The notes beneath the pieces were generated by a model. It made no database searches. It saw nothing but the letters and a program-made list of their open reading frames with translations, and had not been told where the DNA came from. The translations under genes were made by a program, and so were the position numbers. DNA of 64,000 nt, from the NCBI RefSeq assembly GCF_029360705.1, contig NZ_JARKMX010000008.1, positions 620,001 through 684,000 on the forward strand, written 5' to 3'. Shown here piece by piece: positions 7,848 to 17,049 of the stretch (the stretch's first letter is position 1; each line of letters begins with the position of its first letter). Source of the stretch: Paraflavitalea pollutisoli. GTDB taxonomy: Bacteria > Bacteroidota > Bacteroidia > Chitinophagales > Chitinophagaceae.

Positions 7848-9146
7848 ATGACAGCCAATCATTCCGATCAGTCTCCGGTGCCCTCCCCCCTGCAAAACTG
7901 GGCCGGCAATCTCACTTTCAGCACCAGCCAGGTCTATTATCCCGATACAGTGGAAGCCGTGCAGGCACTGGTAAAGCAGTCGGCCAAACTGCGGGTCGTA
8001 GGCTCCCGGCATTCTTTCAATGCCATTGCTGATAGTGAACACGTATTGATCTCCACGCGTGACCTGAACAAGGTGTTGTCGCTGGATGTAGAAGCATTGA
8101 CGGTGACGGTGGAGTCTGGCATTACTTACGGCGCCTTGAGCGCCTGGCTGGATGACAAAGGTTTTGCCTTGCACAACCTCGCTTCCCTGCCCCATATCTC
8201 CGTGGCAGGATCGGTCGCTACGGCCACGCATGGTTCTGGTGTAGGCAATGGTAACCTGGCAACGGCGGTGACTGCGTTGCAAATGGTGGTGGCGGATGGC
8301 CGTATCGTCGGTCTGTCGAAAGCAACAGATGGTGAACGGTTCCATGCTGCTGTGGTAGCACTGGGTGCTTTGGGCATCGTCACGCAACTGACGCTGCAGG
8401 TGCAACCAAAGTTTTATATGCGGCAGTATGTATATGAGCGGTTGCCTTTGTCAAAATTGAAGGAAAACTTTCAGTCCGTCATGGCGGCTGCGTATAGCGT
8501 CAGTCTGTTTACCGACTGGCAGCAGGACAGCATCAATGAGGTTTGGATTAAATCATTGTCCTCCTCCGGGAAATCATTTGACCAACAACCTGATCTTTTC
8601 GGCGCCCGCGCAGCGACGGCAAAACTGCACCCCATTGCTGGTGTATCGGCGGTCAACTGCACAGATCAATTGGGCGTGGAAGGTCCCTGGCACGATCGCC
8701 TACCGCATTTTAAGATGGGTTTTATGCCCAGCAGTGGTGTGGAGTTGCAGTCGGAGTACTTTGTGTCCGGTGAGCATGCGGTGGCCGCCTTTGAGGCTAT
8801 TACGGCGCTGAGCCAGCAGATAGGTCGTCATTTGTTCATCTCCGAAATACGCAGCATTGCTGCCGATGAGCTGTGGTTGAGTCCGGCTTACCAGCGTGAT
8901 TGCATCGCCTTTCATTTTACCTGGCAGCAACATATCCCTGAAGTGATGACGCTGTTGCCCGTGATCGAAGCTGCCCTGGCTCCGTTTGCTGTGCGGCCAC
9001 ATTGGGGTAAACTCTTTACCATTCCGGCAACTGTGTTGGCGGATCGGTTTGAGAAGCTCGCTGACTTCAAGAAGCTGGCCAATGAATATGATCCGCCAGG
9101 GAAGTTCCGCAATGTGTTTTTGGAGGAGTGTGTGTGGGGACGATGA
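7848..9146 (+). CDS. FAD-linked oxidase, alditol/L-gulonolactone oxidase type
   Basis: The 432-residue protein has an N-terminal FAD-binding_4 domain (about residues 20-155) and a C-terminal ALO (D-arabinono-1,4-lactone oxidase) domain. The motif GSRHSF includes His55, at the position where vanillyl-alcohol-oxidase family members attach FAD covalently. Other family signs are the glycine-rich GSVATATHGSGVGNG stretch and the terminal EECVW. Family members oxidise alditols (xylitol, sorbitol) or sugar lactones using oxygen and release hydrogen peroxide; the exact substrate cannot be read here. A longer start at 7809 exists but is disfavoured by the promoter element at 7836. The gene has no operon partner. 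Confidence 0.88.
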   Translation: MTANHSDQSPVPSPLQNWAGNLTFSTSQVYYPDTVEAVQALVKQSAKLRVVGSRHSFNAIADSEHVLISTRDLNKVLSLDVEALTVTVESGITYGALSAWLDDKGFALHNLASLPHISVAGSVATATHGSGVGNGNLATAVTALQMVVADGRIVGLSKATDGERFHAAVVALGALGIVTQLTLQVQPKFYMRQYVYERLPLSKLKENFQSVMAAAYSVSLFTDWQQDSINEVWIKSLSSSGKSFDQQPDLFGARAATAKLHPIAGVSAVNCTDQLGVEGPWHDRLPHFKMGFMPSSGVELQSEYFVSGEHAVAAFEAITALSQQIGRHLFISEIRSIAADELWLSPAYQRDCIAFHFTWQQHIPEVMTLLPVIEAALAPFAVRPHWGKLFTIPATVLADRFEKLADFKKLANEYDPPGKFRNVFLEECVWGR

Positions 9147-9286
9147 TGATCCAATGCGGGTATTCGTACAGGCTCGCTGGCCTAGCCTCCCCCATCCATT
9201 AAGTAAAACCCCTTATCCGTTAAGCCGTGCTCCGGACCGCCCTGGCAGCGATGTAGTTTTGATCCATCAAATCAATAACTATCATC

Positions 9287-10480
9287 ATGAAAACAAACGT
9301 TGCTTACCTCTCTGGTTTATCGCTGGCTCTGGGCCTTGCAATAACCGCTTGTAACAAGATCAACCCCATCGATGACATCAAGTCGAACACAAAGGTGTTC
9401 AGTCCCAGCAAATTCAAAGAGAACATCATCACCGCCCTGGGCAACAGGCCCGTTGGGTACAATTTCGTGATCAACCACAACGGCCAGTGGAAAGACAGTG
9501 CCGCCCGCGGCTTCGCCCGCATGAGCCAGGATGGCGCCATCCCCCACAGTATCTATAAAGAGATGAATATCGCCAGCGTCACCAAATGGCTGACCGCCGT
9601 AGGCGCCGTCAAACTACTCGACTACAAAGGGATCAAGCTGACCGATTCTATTTACAAATGGCTGCCCAAATCGTGGAAACTGGGCAATAAGGCCAAGACC
9701 ATCACCTTTCATGAACTGCTGACGCATAAGGCAGGCCTCACCACGGATGATATCCGCTATGGTACCGACTACAATTCCCTCAAAACCTGCATCGCCGCCG
9801 GCGTCGTCAATGAGGCAAAGGGTTATAACTACAGCAATGTAAACTTTGCCCTGTTCCGCATCATGTTTACCTACCTCAATGACAAGACAGGAGCACTTAA
9901 CTGGGAGTCGTATAATCTTTCCAATAAGGATACGGCTGCTTTCTCCGAATATGTTTCTGTGCGCTACCTGCAACTAATGCAAAACCTCGTATTTACCCCC
10001 GCTGAGGCAGGCATGGTGATCTGTACGTCGGAAGATCGCAGCAAGATGACACTGATGTACAATGAAACTACGCCCGCTGTGGCAGGCCGTACCGTGGGCG
10101 ACTGGAAGCTGGTGTGTGGCGGAGGTGGTTACTATATGTCGGCCTACCAGGTCGCCAAAGTGATGGCTTATGTGTACCATTCCGAAAAGGTGCTTACCAA
10201 AGCCCAACAGCAGGTATTGCTGAGCAACAGCTATGGCCTGGATGGTGGTCACAGTCCGCAAACCAGCCGCGGCAAAGCCTATGGCAAAGATGGTGCGCTG
10301 ATGAATGACGTCAACAATAACGACAAGGCCGATAAGCCCGATCCCGGTCTGCAAACGCTGGCCATCAAGTTTCCCGGCGATGTTGAGTTGGTCTTCTTTA
10401 CCAATGCACTCACGGATGGGTTTACCTACTATACTTCTATCATGAAGAATGCTTATGACGACGCCTGGGTAAAACCCTAA
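9287..10480 (+). CDS. serine beta-lactamase-like hydrolase, lipoprotein
   Basis: The 397-residue protein has a lipoprotein signal peptide with Cys22 (LAITAC) and a class C beta-lactamase/DD-peptidase fold. The nucleophile motif is S97-V-T-K100, followed by the YSN triad element at Tyr182-Asn184. Family members include esterases, D-aminopeptidases and peptidoglycan enzymes, and sequence alone does not separate them. The product should be anchored in the cell envelope. A strong bidirectional hairpin follows at 10504-10537, so it is monocistronic. Confidence 0.85.
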   Translation: MKTNVAYLSGLSLALGLAITACNKINPIDDIKSNTKVFSPSKFKENIITALGNRPVGYNFVINHNGQWKDSAARGFARMSQDGAIPHSIYKEMNIASVTKWLTAVGAVKLLDYKGIKLTDSIYKWLPKSWKLGNKAKTITFHELLTHKAGLTTDDIRYGTDYNSLKTCIAAGVVNEAKGYNYSNVNFALFRIMFTYLNDKTGALNWESYNLSNKDTAAFSEYVSVRYLQLMQNLVFTPAEAGMVICTSEDRSKMTLMYNETTPAVAGRTVGDWKLVCGGGGYYMSAYQVAKVMAYVYHSEKVLTKAQQQVLLSNSYGLDGGHSPQTSRGKAYGKDGALMNDVNNNDKADKPDPGLQTLAIKFPGDVELVFFTNALTDGFTYYTSIMKNAYDDAWVKP

Positions 10481-10503
10481 AGCAATCGATCGACCACAAA
10501 ATC

Positions 10504-10537
10504 AAACAGGCAGCTTCGGTAAAGAAGCTGCCTGTTT
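10504..10537. terminator. bidirectional terminator
   Basis: Thirteen perfect base pairs (AAACAGGCAGCTT with AAGCTGCCTGTTT) around an 8-nt loop lie between two convergent genes. The arms carry A and T at their outer ends, so the hairpin can serve both strands. Confidence 0.9.
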
Positions 10538-10565
10538 GTTCGTTTATCTTTTCCTATTTGCTCTC

Positions 10566-11789
10566 TTACGTATCACAGGATACGTCATCCCACTCTTGAT
10601 CACTGTACCGGATCAACCAGTTTAATGCATAATGACGTTCATACACCACCCCTGCGTCCAACCCCGCTACTGTCTGGTTGTTGATCCGGGCATCTACACA
10701 GGCCCAGTCAAGCCGGTAGTACAGATCGGCCGCATCCAGTATCTCTTCTTTAGACCTGGAGGTGGTGACTGCGGCGATATATTGTTGCGGATCTTTATCC
10801 GGATCGATGGGGTAATCTTCAGGAGGGATATTGTTCATGTTGCATTGCTCGTCGGGAAAGGCCAGCACCTCGATTTTGCCAACTGCCCAGAGTAAAGTGT
10901 AAATACATTCGCTCTTCCAACTCTCTTTCCGCTGCCGTTCCGGAGTTGGATTGGCCAGAAAATCTTTTTCACCCGGGGTTACGTATTGCCATAGCTGATA
11001 GTCGTGCAGATAGCTTGTTGCCTCTTCACCCGTCAATACTGAATTTGCCACCAAGCTTATCACTGCCAATGCAGTTGCGCGTTGTGCTATTTCCGCGGGT
11101 GTCCGTAAAATGGTTTCCGCTGCAGACTCCACACAGGGCAGATGGCGGTTGATCTGTATGTTGCGTGCTGCCAGTACCGCTTCCGACCGGGCTTTTCGCT
11201 CTTCCTGTTCGGGCAGCAATACAATGGCCGTATGGTCGAAATCTTCTACATTAACGCGTACGTCCAGGGTTTTCACGTGGCATCTACCCTCCTGGTCCAG
11301 CAACAATTCCAGGTTTTTGTCCAGGAAATGCTGCGTGTCTGACCGGCTGATAGGCGTGCCCGGTTGTACGAACAATACCGCATCGAAATCTTCCGCCAGA
11401 TGACCGATCAGGGGCACCAGGTCTTTCGTCTTGCCGGCCACCTGTTCTACCGAAAACTCACAATTGAGCGTGGTGATCTTTTGCAGGAACAACGCGTGCA
11501 CCTTTTCGTTGTCACACGGTAGTTGTGCCACGTAGCCATACAGCCCCCGGATATTGTTGGCAATATCTTCGGACTCCTGGGGGCCAATGGGGTTGGCAGT
11601 ATCCGTTCTTTGGCGATAACGGATCAGCAGCGAACTCTCTTTTCGCAAAAAGCCGCCTGGCAGGTTCAATTGAATCCAGTCGGAATCGCCTTCTTTACCG
11701 GTGGCTATTTGGGCTTGGGGAAATCCGGTGGTCAGGATATCCCTGATCTTATCAAATCCTGTCTGATGGGCGTACAACGTACATATCAT
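10566..11789 (-). CDS. DUF4272 domain protein
   Basis: The 407-residue soluble protein carries DUF4272 in its C-terminal half (from about residue 220 to the end). Diagnostic segments are the internal KSECIYTLLWAVGKIEVL, ILDAADLYYRLDWACVDAR and VVYERHYALNWL. The N-terminal half is less conserved. Function is unknown; the family occurs in many Bacteroidota. It starts 19 nt after the GH105 gene stop, so it is probably the last gene of the pectin-type locus transcript, although it has no obvious carbohydrate role. Confidence 0.85.
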   Translation of the reverse strand: MICTLYAHQTGFDKIRDILTTGFPQAQIATGKEGDSDWIQLNLPGGFLRKESSLLIRYRQRTDTANPIGPQESEDIANNIRGLYGYVAQLPCDNEKVHALFLQKITTLNCEFSVEQVAGKTKDLVPLIGHLAEDFDAVLFVQPGTPISRSDTQHFLDKNLELLLDQEGRCHVKTLDVRVNVEDFDHTAIVLLPEQEERKARSEAVLAARNIQINRHLPCVESAAETILRTPAEIAQRATALAVISLVANSVLTGEEATSYLHDYQLWQYVTPGEKDFLANPTPERQRKESWKSECIYTLLWAVGKIEVLAFPDEQCNMNNIPPEDYPIDPDKDPQQYIAAVTTSRSKEEILDAADLYYRLDWACVDARINNQTVAGLDAGVVYERHYALNWLIRYSDQEWDDVSCDT

Positions 11790-11808
11790 GGGTTGGGGAT
11801 TGTATCGA

Positions 11809-12936
11809 TTATTTCATTTTGATCACTTCTGATCCGGCCAGCAGGTAAGCGCCGGTACCATATACTTCGTAGCTCTCGGCCGTGAAGTTTCTGCGGGGAT
11901 CGGCGCCGATGGGTTGTACCCAACCTACGCGACCTTCGGGCGATACGAGGGTATTGAGGCCGGTCCAGGCCTTGCGCACCGCGGGACCATAGGTGGCTGC
12001 ATCGAGCAAGCCATGGTTGATGCCCCAGGCCAGCGCATAACAATAGAAACCACTACCGCTGCCTTCTCCACCGGGATAGGATGCCGGATCGAGCAGGGAA
12101 GCACGCCACAGGCCGTCTGCCTGTTGCAGGGTGATGATCTTTGCTGCCATCTCTTTGAAGAGTTGTTCGTAGAAGCCACGTTTGGCATAATCAGCCGGCA
12201 GTTCTTCCAGGATGCGTACCAGTCCGCCCATTACCCAGCCATTACCGCGCGACCAGAAGATCGTTTGCCCATTGGCTTCTCTTTTGCCTTCGCCGTTCGC
12301 GTTGATCAGGTAGCCCGCATCCCGGGCAAACAAGTGTTGCTCTTTGTTGTACAACAGGTCATAGGTTTGTTGAAACAATGAATCGTTCAGGGTAAAATAA
12401 GAAGGATCCTTTAGGGTTACACCCAGCTTCACCAGCGTAGGCGGCCCCATGAACAGCGCATCACACCACCACCACATCAGTCCTTTCTTCGACTCGGGTC
12501 CGGGTACGGCCCGCAATTTGTTGACCGTATCGATCGTAGGCTCGAGCATATGCCGGTTCTTTTCGAGGCGATACACATCGATATAGGTTTGAGAAATGGC
12601 TATGTCGTCTGCATGGTCGTACCGGCGACCTGGCTGCCATAAGGTGCGCCGACCCAGCGCCATCAGGGAGTCCAGTATTTTCCGGGAGCCGGTGGTTTGA
12701 TAAGCCGCCACCACGCCGGCATAGAAGGCGCCATTGGTCCAGTCCGTGGGCGTATGTTTGGGATTTTTCAATTGCCAGTCGGTCACCAGTTTCATCGTCT
12801 TTTTGATGTAGCGGGGGCTGAATACCTCCGAGACGTCCGCACCGCCCGCTGAACTGTCAACGGGTTTGTGGCCACAATGGGCGAAAGCGATCAGCAAAGG
12901 CAAAGTCAATACAGTCAGCAGTCTGTTCTTTTTCAT
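11809..12936 (-). CDS. GH105 unsaturated rhamnogalacturonyl hydrolase, lipoprotein
   Basis: The 375-residue product has a lipobox (AFAHC, Cys21) and the (alpha/alpha)6-barrel signatures of GH88/GH105 enzymes: MWWWCDALFM, where Asp159 matches the catalytic Asp of YteR/YesR-type enzymes, and WSRGNGWVMGG at 228-238. Such enzymes remove the unsaturated uronic acid left by lyases from the non-reducing end of rhamnogalacturonan or pectin oligomers. It is downstream of and co-oriented with susC, susD and the two GH43 genes, separated from the nearest by a hairpin at 13107-13132, so it may have its own promoter in the 12937-13106 gap. Confidence 0.9.
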   Translation of the reverse strand: MKKNRLLTVLTLPLLIAFAHCGHKPVDSSAGGADVSEVFSPRYIKKTMKLVTDWQLKNPKHTPTDWTNGAFYAGVVAAYQTTGSRKILDSLMALGRRTLWQPGRRYDHADDIAISQTYIDVYRLEKNRHMLEPTIDTVNKLRAVPGPESKKGLMWWWCDALFMGPPTLVKLGVTLKDPSYFTLNDSLFQQTYDLLYNKEQHLFARDAGYLINANGEGKREANGQTIFWSRGNGWVMGGLVRILEELPADYAKRGFYEQLFKEMAAKIITLQQADGLWRASLLDPASYPGGEGSGSGFYCYALAWGINHGLLDAATYGPAVRKAWTGLNTLVSPEGRVGWVQPIGADPRRNFTAESYEVYGTGAYLLAGSEVIKMK

Positions 12937-13106
12937 ATGTAGCGATAATTTGTTAGCAGTTATGAGCAGCCGTCCTATTGACGGCGCTTATCTTGTTGAA
13001 CCGCATAAATATAAACGTTTCTGTCCACCCTCCGCATTTCTCGCCGATCAAAAAACTGCTGGGTAGAAGGGGTAAGAAATCTACACTACGACCGCCTTGC
13101 AACAAA

Positions 13107-13132
13107 AAAGGCCTGCAGTGACGCAGACCTTT
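13107..13132 (-). terminator. terminator downstream of GH43 gene
   Basis: Ten-pair stem (one G-U pair on the minus-strand RNA) with a 6-nt loop, followed on the minus strand by a T-rich run. It begins 27 nt after the stop of the 13159-14310 gene. Confidence 0.75.
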
Positions 13133-13158
13133 CAAAATCATTCATTAGTACGGGTTAG

Positions 13159-14310
13159 CTATTTCGAGACGGAACCTGAAGGCATCGGCTGGGGTACCGT
13201 TTTAGGACCTTCTACCACCAGTTGTCCATTCTTCTGGATCTTCATGCGGTCGATGAACACCACCCGTTGATCGCCGGTCTTTGCCGTGCGGCCATGGTAT
13301 ACGCAAAACATTTCTTTGCCATCGGGCGAGTAAGCAATGCTGTTGTGCCCGGTGCCGGTGACGATGCCGCCCTGCTCTACATTTTTCTGTAACACAGGAT
13401 TGTTGGCGGCTTTTTTGAATGGCCCCAGTGGACTGGTACCTGTGCCATAACCCACCGCGTAATTCTTACCCCCAAAATAGTTGGCCGAATACATGATGTA
13501 GTAGGTATTGCCTTTGCGGAAAGTAACTGATCCTTCGGTCCAACGGCGGTTCACCTCTTTGGAGGTCACCGACCGGCTTTCCCAGGCTGATTGTTTGTCG
13601 TTCATACTGACCGGCGGACGCAACAACAATTTCGGTTCGCCGATCACGCCGCTGAAATCTGATTTCAATTCCACGCCATACACCCAGCTTTCTTCGATCT
13701 CGTTGAACCAGCCCTTGTTCTTTGCCCAGGTGGCTACTTCGCTTTCTACCGCATGCTTGTAACAGCAACGGGAATAATACAGGTAGATGCGGCCATCGTG
13801 GTCGAAAAACACGTTGGCATCGATGATGGGATAGCCGGGGTCGAAGATGGGCTTGTTGGTGAGGTCGATAAAGGGGCCGGTCGGTTTGTCGGCCACGGCC
13901 ACGCCAATGCGGAAGTTCTCCAGCTCTTTCGTGGGGTTCTCTTTCCACTGGGCGCTGTAAAACAGGTAAAACTTCCCCTTCACTTCATACACTTCCGGTG
14001 CCCAGTAAGCACCCTCCCAGGCGGCTTTGGGATCGCTCCAGCCGTTCTGGTTGTCGTGAAAATATACCTGGCCTTCGGGTTTCCAGTTGACCAGGTCGGT
14101 GGAAGAATAGGCCGAAAAACCTTTGTTGGCCCCGGCGCCGGTTCCATACATATAGTATTTGTCGCCTTTCGCGTGCAGCACGTAGGGGTCACCGAAGTCG
14201 ACCGCCAATGGATTGGTATAGGTAGCCCGCGCAGCGGTGGGTTGTTGGGCCTCTGCCCGTGCGGTACCAAGTAACGCCGCCAGCAGGGAGCAAGCAATGA
14301 ATTGTTTCAT
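13159..14310 (-). CDS. glycoside hydrolase family 43 enzyme, secreted
   Basis: The 383-residue protein starts with a signal peptide (MKQFIACSLLAALLGTARA). An ORF extension to 14400 adds 30 residues before it and is unlikely. The five-blade beta-propeller GH43 catalytic triad is visible: base Asp in DFGDPYVL, pKa-modulating Asp in IIDANVFFD, and general acid Glu in RRWTEGSV. GH43 enzymes here usually remove arabinofuranose, xylose or galactose side groups. As part of the susCD locus it likely trims side chains of the imported glycan in the periplasm. The exact linkage cannot be assigned. A terminator follows its stop. Confidence 0.9.
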   Translation of the reverse strand: MKQFIACSLLAALLGTARAEAQQPTAARATYTNPLAVDFGDPYVLHAKGDKYYMYGTGAGANKGFSAYSSTDLVNWKPEGQVYFHDNQNGWSDPKAAWEGAYWAPEVYEVKGKFYLFYSAQWKENPTKELENFRIGVAVADKPTGPFIDLTNKPIFDPGYPIIDANVFFDHDGRIYLYYSRCCYKHAVESEVATWAKNKGWFNEIEESWVYGVELKSDFSGVIGEPKLLLRPPVSMNDKQSAWESRSVTSKEVNRRWTEGSVTFRKGNTYYIMYSANYFGGKNYAVGYGTGTSPLGPFKKAANNPVLQKNVEQGGIVTGTGHNSIAYSPDGKEMFCVYHGRTAKTGDQRVVFIDRMKIQKNGQLVVEGPKTVPQPMPSGSVSK

Positions 14311-14402
14311 ACAGGAATTACTATTAAACGGCCTAAAATAACAAAATAAACCACAACAGACAGCTCCCCTACTGGTCACTGTCTGTCGCTTGCGTATCAT
14401 TT

Positions 14403-15464
14403 TTACTCACCACCGGGCTTTTTCACCAGCAGGCCAGGCGTTACGGGTATGCCAAAATCAGGCGTGCCATCGGCCTTCCACGTAAAGGACTGCATACGGA
14501 CATTGCGTTTCTCTCCGCAGCCATCCCCACTGTTGTTGTTGGCATGGTAGATGATCCAGTCTTCCTTGCCATCCTTCGATTTGAAGAAGGCATTGTGTCC
14601 CGGACCATAGGCTTTGTTTTCGGGTTTCTTGACAAATACCGGTTGCTGGCCTTTGCCCCAGTCGGTGGCCACCAGCGGGTTGCCGCCGTCTTTCAAGGTC
14701 AGCATACCCAGGGCATAATCATCAGTCCAGCAGCCGCTGGCCGAATAGACCATAAACACCTTGCCGCTGCTGTTTTGCAGGATCTGCGGCGCCTCGTTGA
14801 CGGGTCCACCCTGTACTTCCCAGGTCAGTTCGGGTTTGGTCAGCACGGTGGCCGTGCCGGTAAGGGTCCAGGGATTGGCCATTTCAGCAATATAGATGTT
14901 CTGGTTCTGCACCGCCTGGTTGGGCCGGCCACTCCAGAGGAAATAGCGTTTACCCTTGTGCTCGAGTACGGTGCCGTCGATGGCCCAGAAATCGGAGTCG
15001 GCGGTGAAGAGCTTGCCTTTGTCGGTCCAGGTGCCGGTCGTTGGATCGGCACTGCTGTTTTCGAGCACCCAGGTACGTTGGGTAACATCTGGTCCGGCAC
15101 CGGCCGTGTAATAGCAATACCATTTGCCATCGAGGTAGTGCAGTTCCGGCGCCCATACGTTTGCCGAATTAGGCGCACCCGTAGCCGGTGTGAAGATGTC
15201 TTTGCGCGTTGCCATAGCCAGGGACGACATTTTATTGGTCTTCCACAACGAAATGCGGTTGCCTGCGGTGTGCATATAATAATACGCATTGTCCTTTTGG
15301 ATCACCCAGGGGTCCGATCCACCCAGTAGTGGATTGGTAAACCGTGTCGTGTCGGCCGCTGGTGGTGGCGCCGGTGTATTGTTGCCCGACTTGCCACAGA
15401 AAGGACTGATGGTGCCTGCCGCTACGATCATCACCAACGGCAGGGTGTTCTTTAAACTGGTCAT
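14403..15464 (-). CDS. glycoside hydrolase family 43 enzyme, lipoprotein (arabinofuranosidase-like)
   Basis: The 353-residue protein has a signal peptide ending at a Cys (ISPFCGKSG), so it is probably a lipoprotein. GH43 catalytic residues are seen in GGSDPWVI (Asp), DFWAIDGTVL (Asp) and the GGPVNEAPQIL segment (Glu). This segment resembles exo-acting alpha-L-arabinofuranosidases of the family, which is an inference. The ATG at 15464 lies 5 nt past the susD stop, suggesting co-translation. A TTG 4 codons earlier would overlap susD and is less likely. Order in the operon: susC, susD, this gene, second GH43. Confidence 0.88.
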   Translation of the reverse strand: MTSLKNTLPLVMIVAAGTISPFCGKSGNNTPAPPPAADTTRFTNPLLGGSDPWVIQKDNAYYYMHTAGNRISLWKTNKMSSLAMATRKDIFTPATGAPNSANVWAPELHYLDGKWYCYYTAGAGPDVTQRTWVLENSSADPTTGTWTDKGKLFTADSDFWAIDGTVLEHKGKRYFLWSGRPNQAVQNQNIYIAEMANPWTLTGTATVLTKPELTWEVQGGPVNEAPQILQNSSGKVFMVYSASGCWTDDYALGMLTLKDGGNPLVATDWGKGQQPVFVKKPENKAYGPGHNAFFKSKDGKEDWIIYHANNNSGDGCGEKRNVRMQSFTWKADGTPDFGIPVTPGLLVKKPGGE

Positions 15465-15469
15465 AAGGA

Positions 15470-17023
15470 TTACCAATTGGGATTTTGTTTCAGGTTAGGA
15501 TTGATATCGATCTCAGATTGGGGGATGGGCATGTACCTGGTGCGGTTCTGTACGAAATTGCCAAACTCCGAATCACGTGCTTTCAACTGTTCGATCTTTG
15601 TGGCATCTTCAAAATAACCCCAGCGGGCCAGGTCATTCCAGCGCAGGCTTTCACCCGTCAGCTCGGTGATGCGTTCGTGCTCCAGTTGTGTCTGGAACTG
15701 TGTCTGCGTCATACCGGGTCGTACGACAGACAGCAACCGCAGGCCGGCACGTTGGCGCACCTTGTCTACCCACGCATACGCGTCGTTGGTGCGGGTGAGG
15801 CCATTCAGCGCTTCTGCATACATCAGGTATACATCGGCCAGGCGGATCACGCGGTAATTGATCGGGCTGTTGAAGATCTCAAATTCATTGATGCGGAAAT
15901 AATCATCCAGGTATTTACGGTACCACACGCGTGTCTTCATGTTGTTGTCGAAGTTGCGGGCGGTGAAGGTCTGTCCATATACCGGTGTAAAGTTTGGTCC
16001 ACGCTCGTCCGTGCTGTCATAGAGTGCGGTGATGGCGAGACGGGGATCCCTGCCACCGGCAGCCGTGGTTTCCTTCAGGAACTCGTGTACTACCCAGCGG
16101 TGCATATTGGCATCGGTAAAGCCATTGGTGGGTGGTGCAAAGAAGGGTGCCCGGCTGGTACCTACGTTAGAGGTAGGACCATCATCTCCCCCATTCTCCG
16201 GACGCATCTTGAATTGTACTTCAAAGATCGACTCGGAGTTGTTTTCCGTCGTATGGCGGAAATTGTCGGCATAGTTGGCCGTAAGGTTGTACAGGCCGGT
16301 GCCGGCTCCTGTAGTGAAATAAGAAAGGGCATCTACACAAGGCTGGTATTTCTTCTGTTGCAGGTATACACGACCCAGCAAACCGAAGGCCGCCCCTTTG
16401 GTTGCCCTGCCGATATCATCCCCATTGTACGAAGGAGGTAAGGCCGCAGCGGCTTCCGTCAGGTCTTTTTCGATCTGTGCCCAGACCTGGTCCTGCGGTA
16501 CCTGTGCCGGTTTATCGGCCGGTGTGGAAGGTTGCAGGATCAGCGGAATGCTGCCCCAGATGGTCACCAGGTTGTAGTAGTACAAAGCCCGCAGGAATTT
16601 CGCTTCACCCAGGTAGCGGTTCTTCAGCAACCCTTCCATCTGAATATTTGGTACGTTGGCGATAACCTGGTTGGCCCGGTATACCCCCCGCCAGTGGTGT
16701 CCCCAGGTATCGTAGTTCACCTCAAAGCTGTATTGGGTGATGTTGAGGCCACTGATGCTGCGCAATTCGTTCCAGCCACTGGTGCTGTAGCCATCGTCTG
16801 AGCGCACATCCATATAGAATGGCTGCCAGCGGGAGAAAGGCGCTCCATTGCGGTAAAAATTGCCATAAACGGCATTCACGCCCAGCAGGGCATCACCCGA
16901 TGTTTGCCAGAAATTGGATTCATCCGGCACGTTGGGATTCGGTATATCGAGGTTGGTCGACTTTTTACAAGCCGCTGTCAAGAGCAGCGTGCCGGCCAAC
17001 AGGTATGTCATGTGTTTTTTCAT
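15470..17023 (-). CDS. susD: SusD/RagB-family glycan-binding lipoprotein
   Basis: The 517-residue protein has a lipobox Cys19 (LLLTAACKK) and SusD-family features: N-terminal TPR-like helices, YLGEAKFLRALYYYNLV, and a C-terminal VDKVRQRAGL segment with ERITELTGESLRWNDLARWG. SusD homologues form the surface lid of the TonB-dependent SusC transporter and bind the glycan. It is 26 nt downstream of susC. Substrate is inferred as arabinan or rhamnogalacturonan from the adjacent GH43 and GH105 enzymes. Confidence 0.95.
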   Translation of the reverse strand: MKKHMTYLLAGTLLLTAACKKSTNLDIPNPNVPDESNFWQTSGDALLGVNAVYGNFYRNGAPFSRWQPFYMDVRSDDGYSTSGWNELRSISGLNITQYSFEVNYDTWGHHWRGVYRANQVIANVPNIQMEGLLKNRYLGEAKFLRALYYYNLVTIWGSIPLILQPSTPADKPAQVPQDQVWAQIEKDLTEAAAALPPSYNGDDIGRATKGAAFGLLGRVYLQQKKYQPCVDALSYFTTGAGTGLYNLTANYADNFRHTTENNSESIFEVQFKMRPENGGDDGPTSNVGTSRAPFFAPPTNGFTDANMHRWVVHEFLKETTAAGGRDPRLAITALYDSTDERGPNFTPVYGQTFTARNFDNNMKTRVWYRKYLDDYFRINEFEIFNSPINYRVIRLADVYLMYAEALNGLTRTNDAYAWVDKVRQRAGLRLLSVVRPGMTQTQFQTQLEHERITELTGESLRWNDLARWGYFEDATKIEQLKARDSEFGNFVQNRTRYMPIPQSEIDINPNLKQNPNW

Positions 17024-17049
17024 GTTGCAGAAGTTGTGTGCTTAAACAA

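Noticed and set aside
14544-15329. 261-codon plus-strand ORF
   Set aside because: Antisense to the GH43 lipoprotein gene, no recognisable features.
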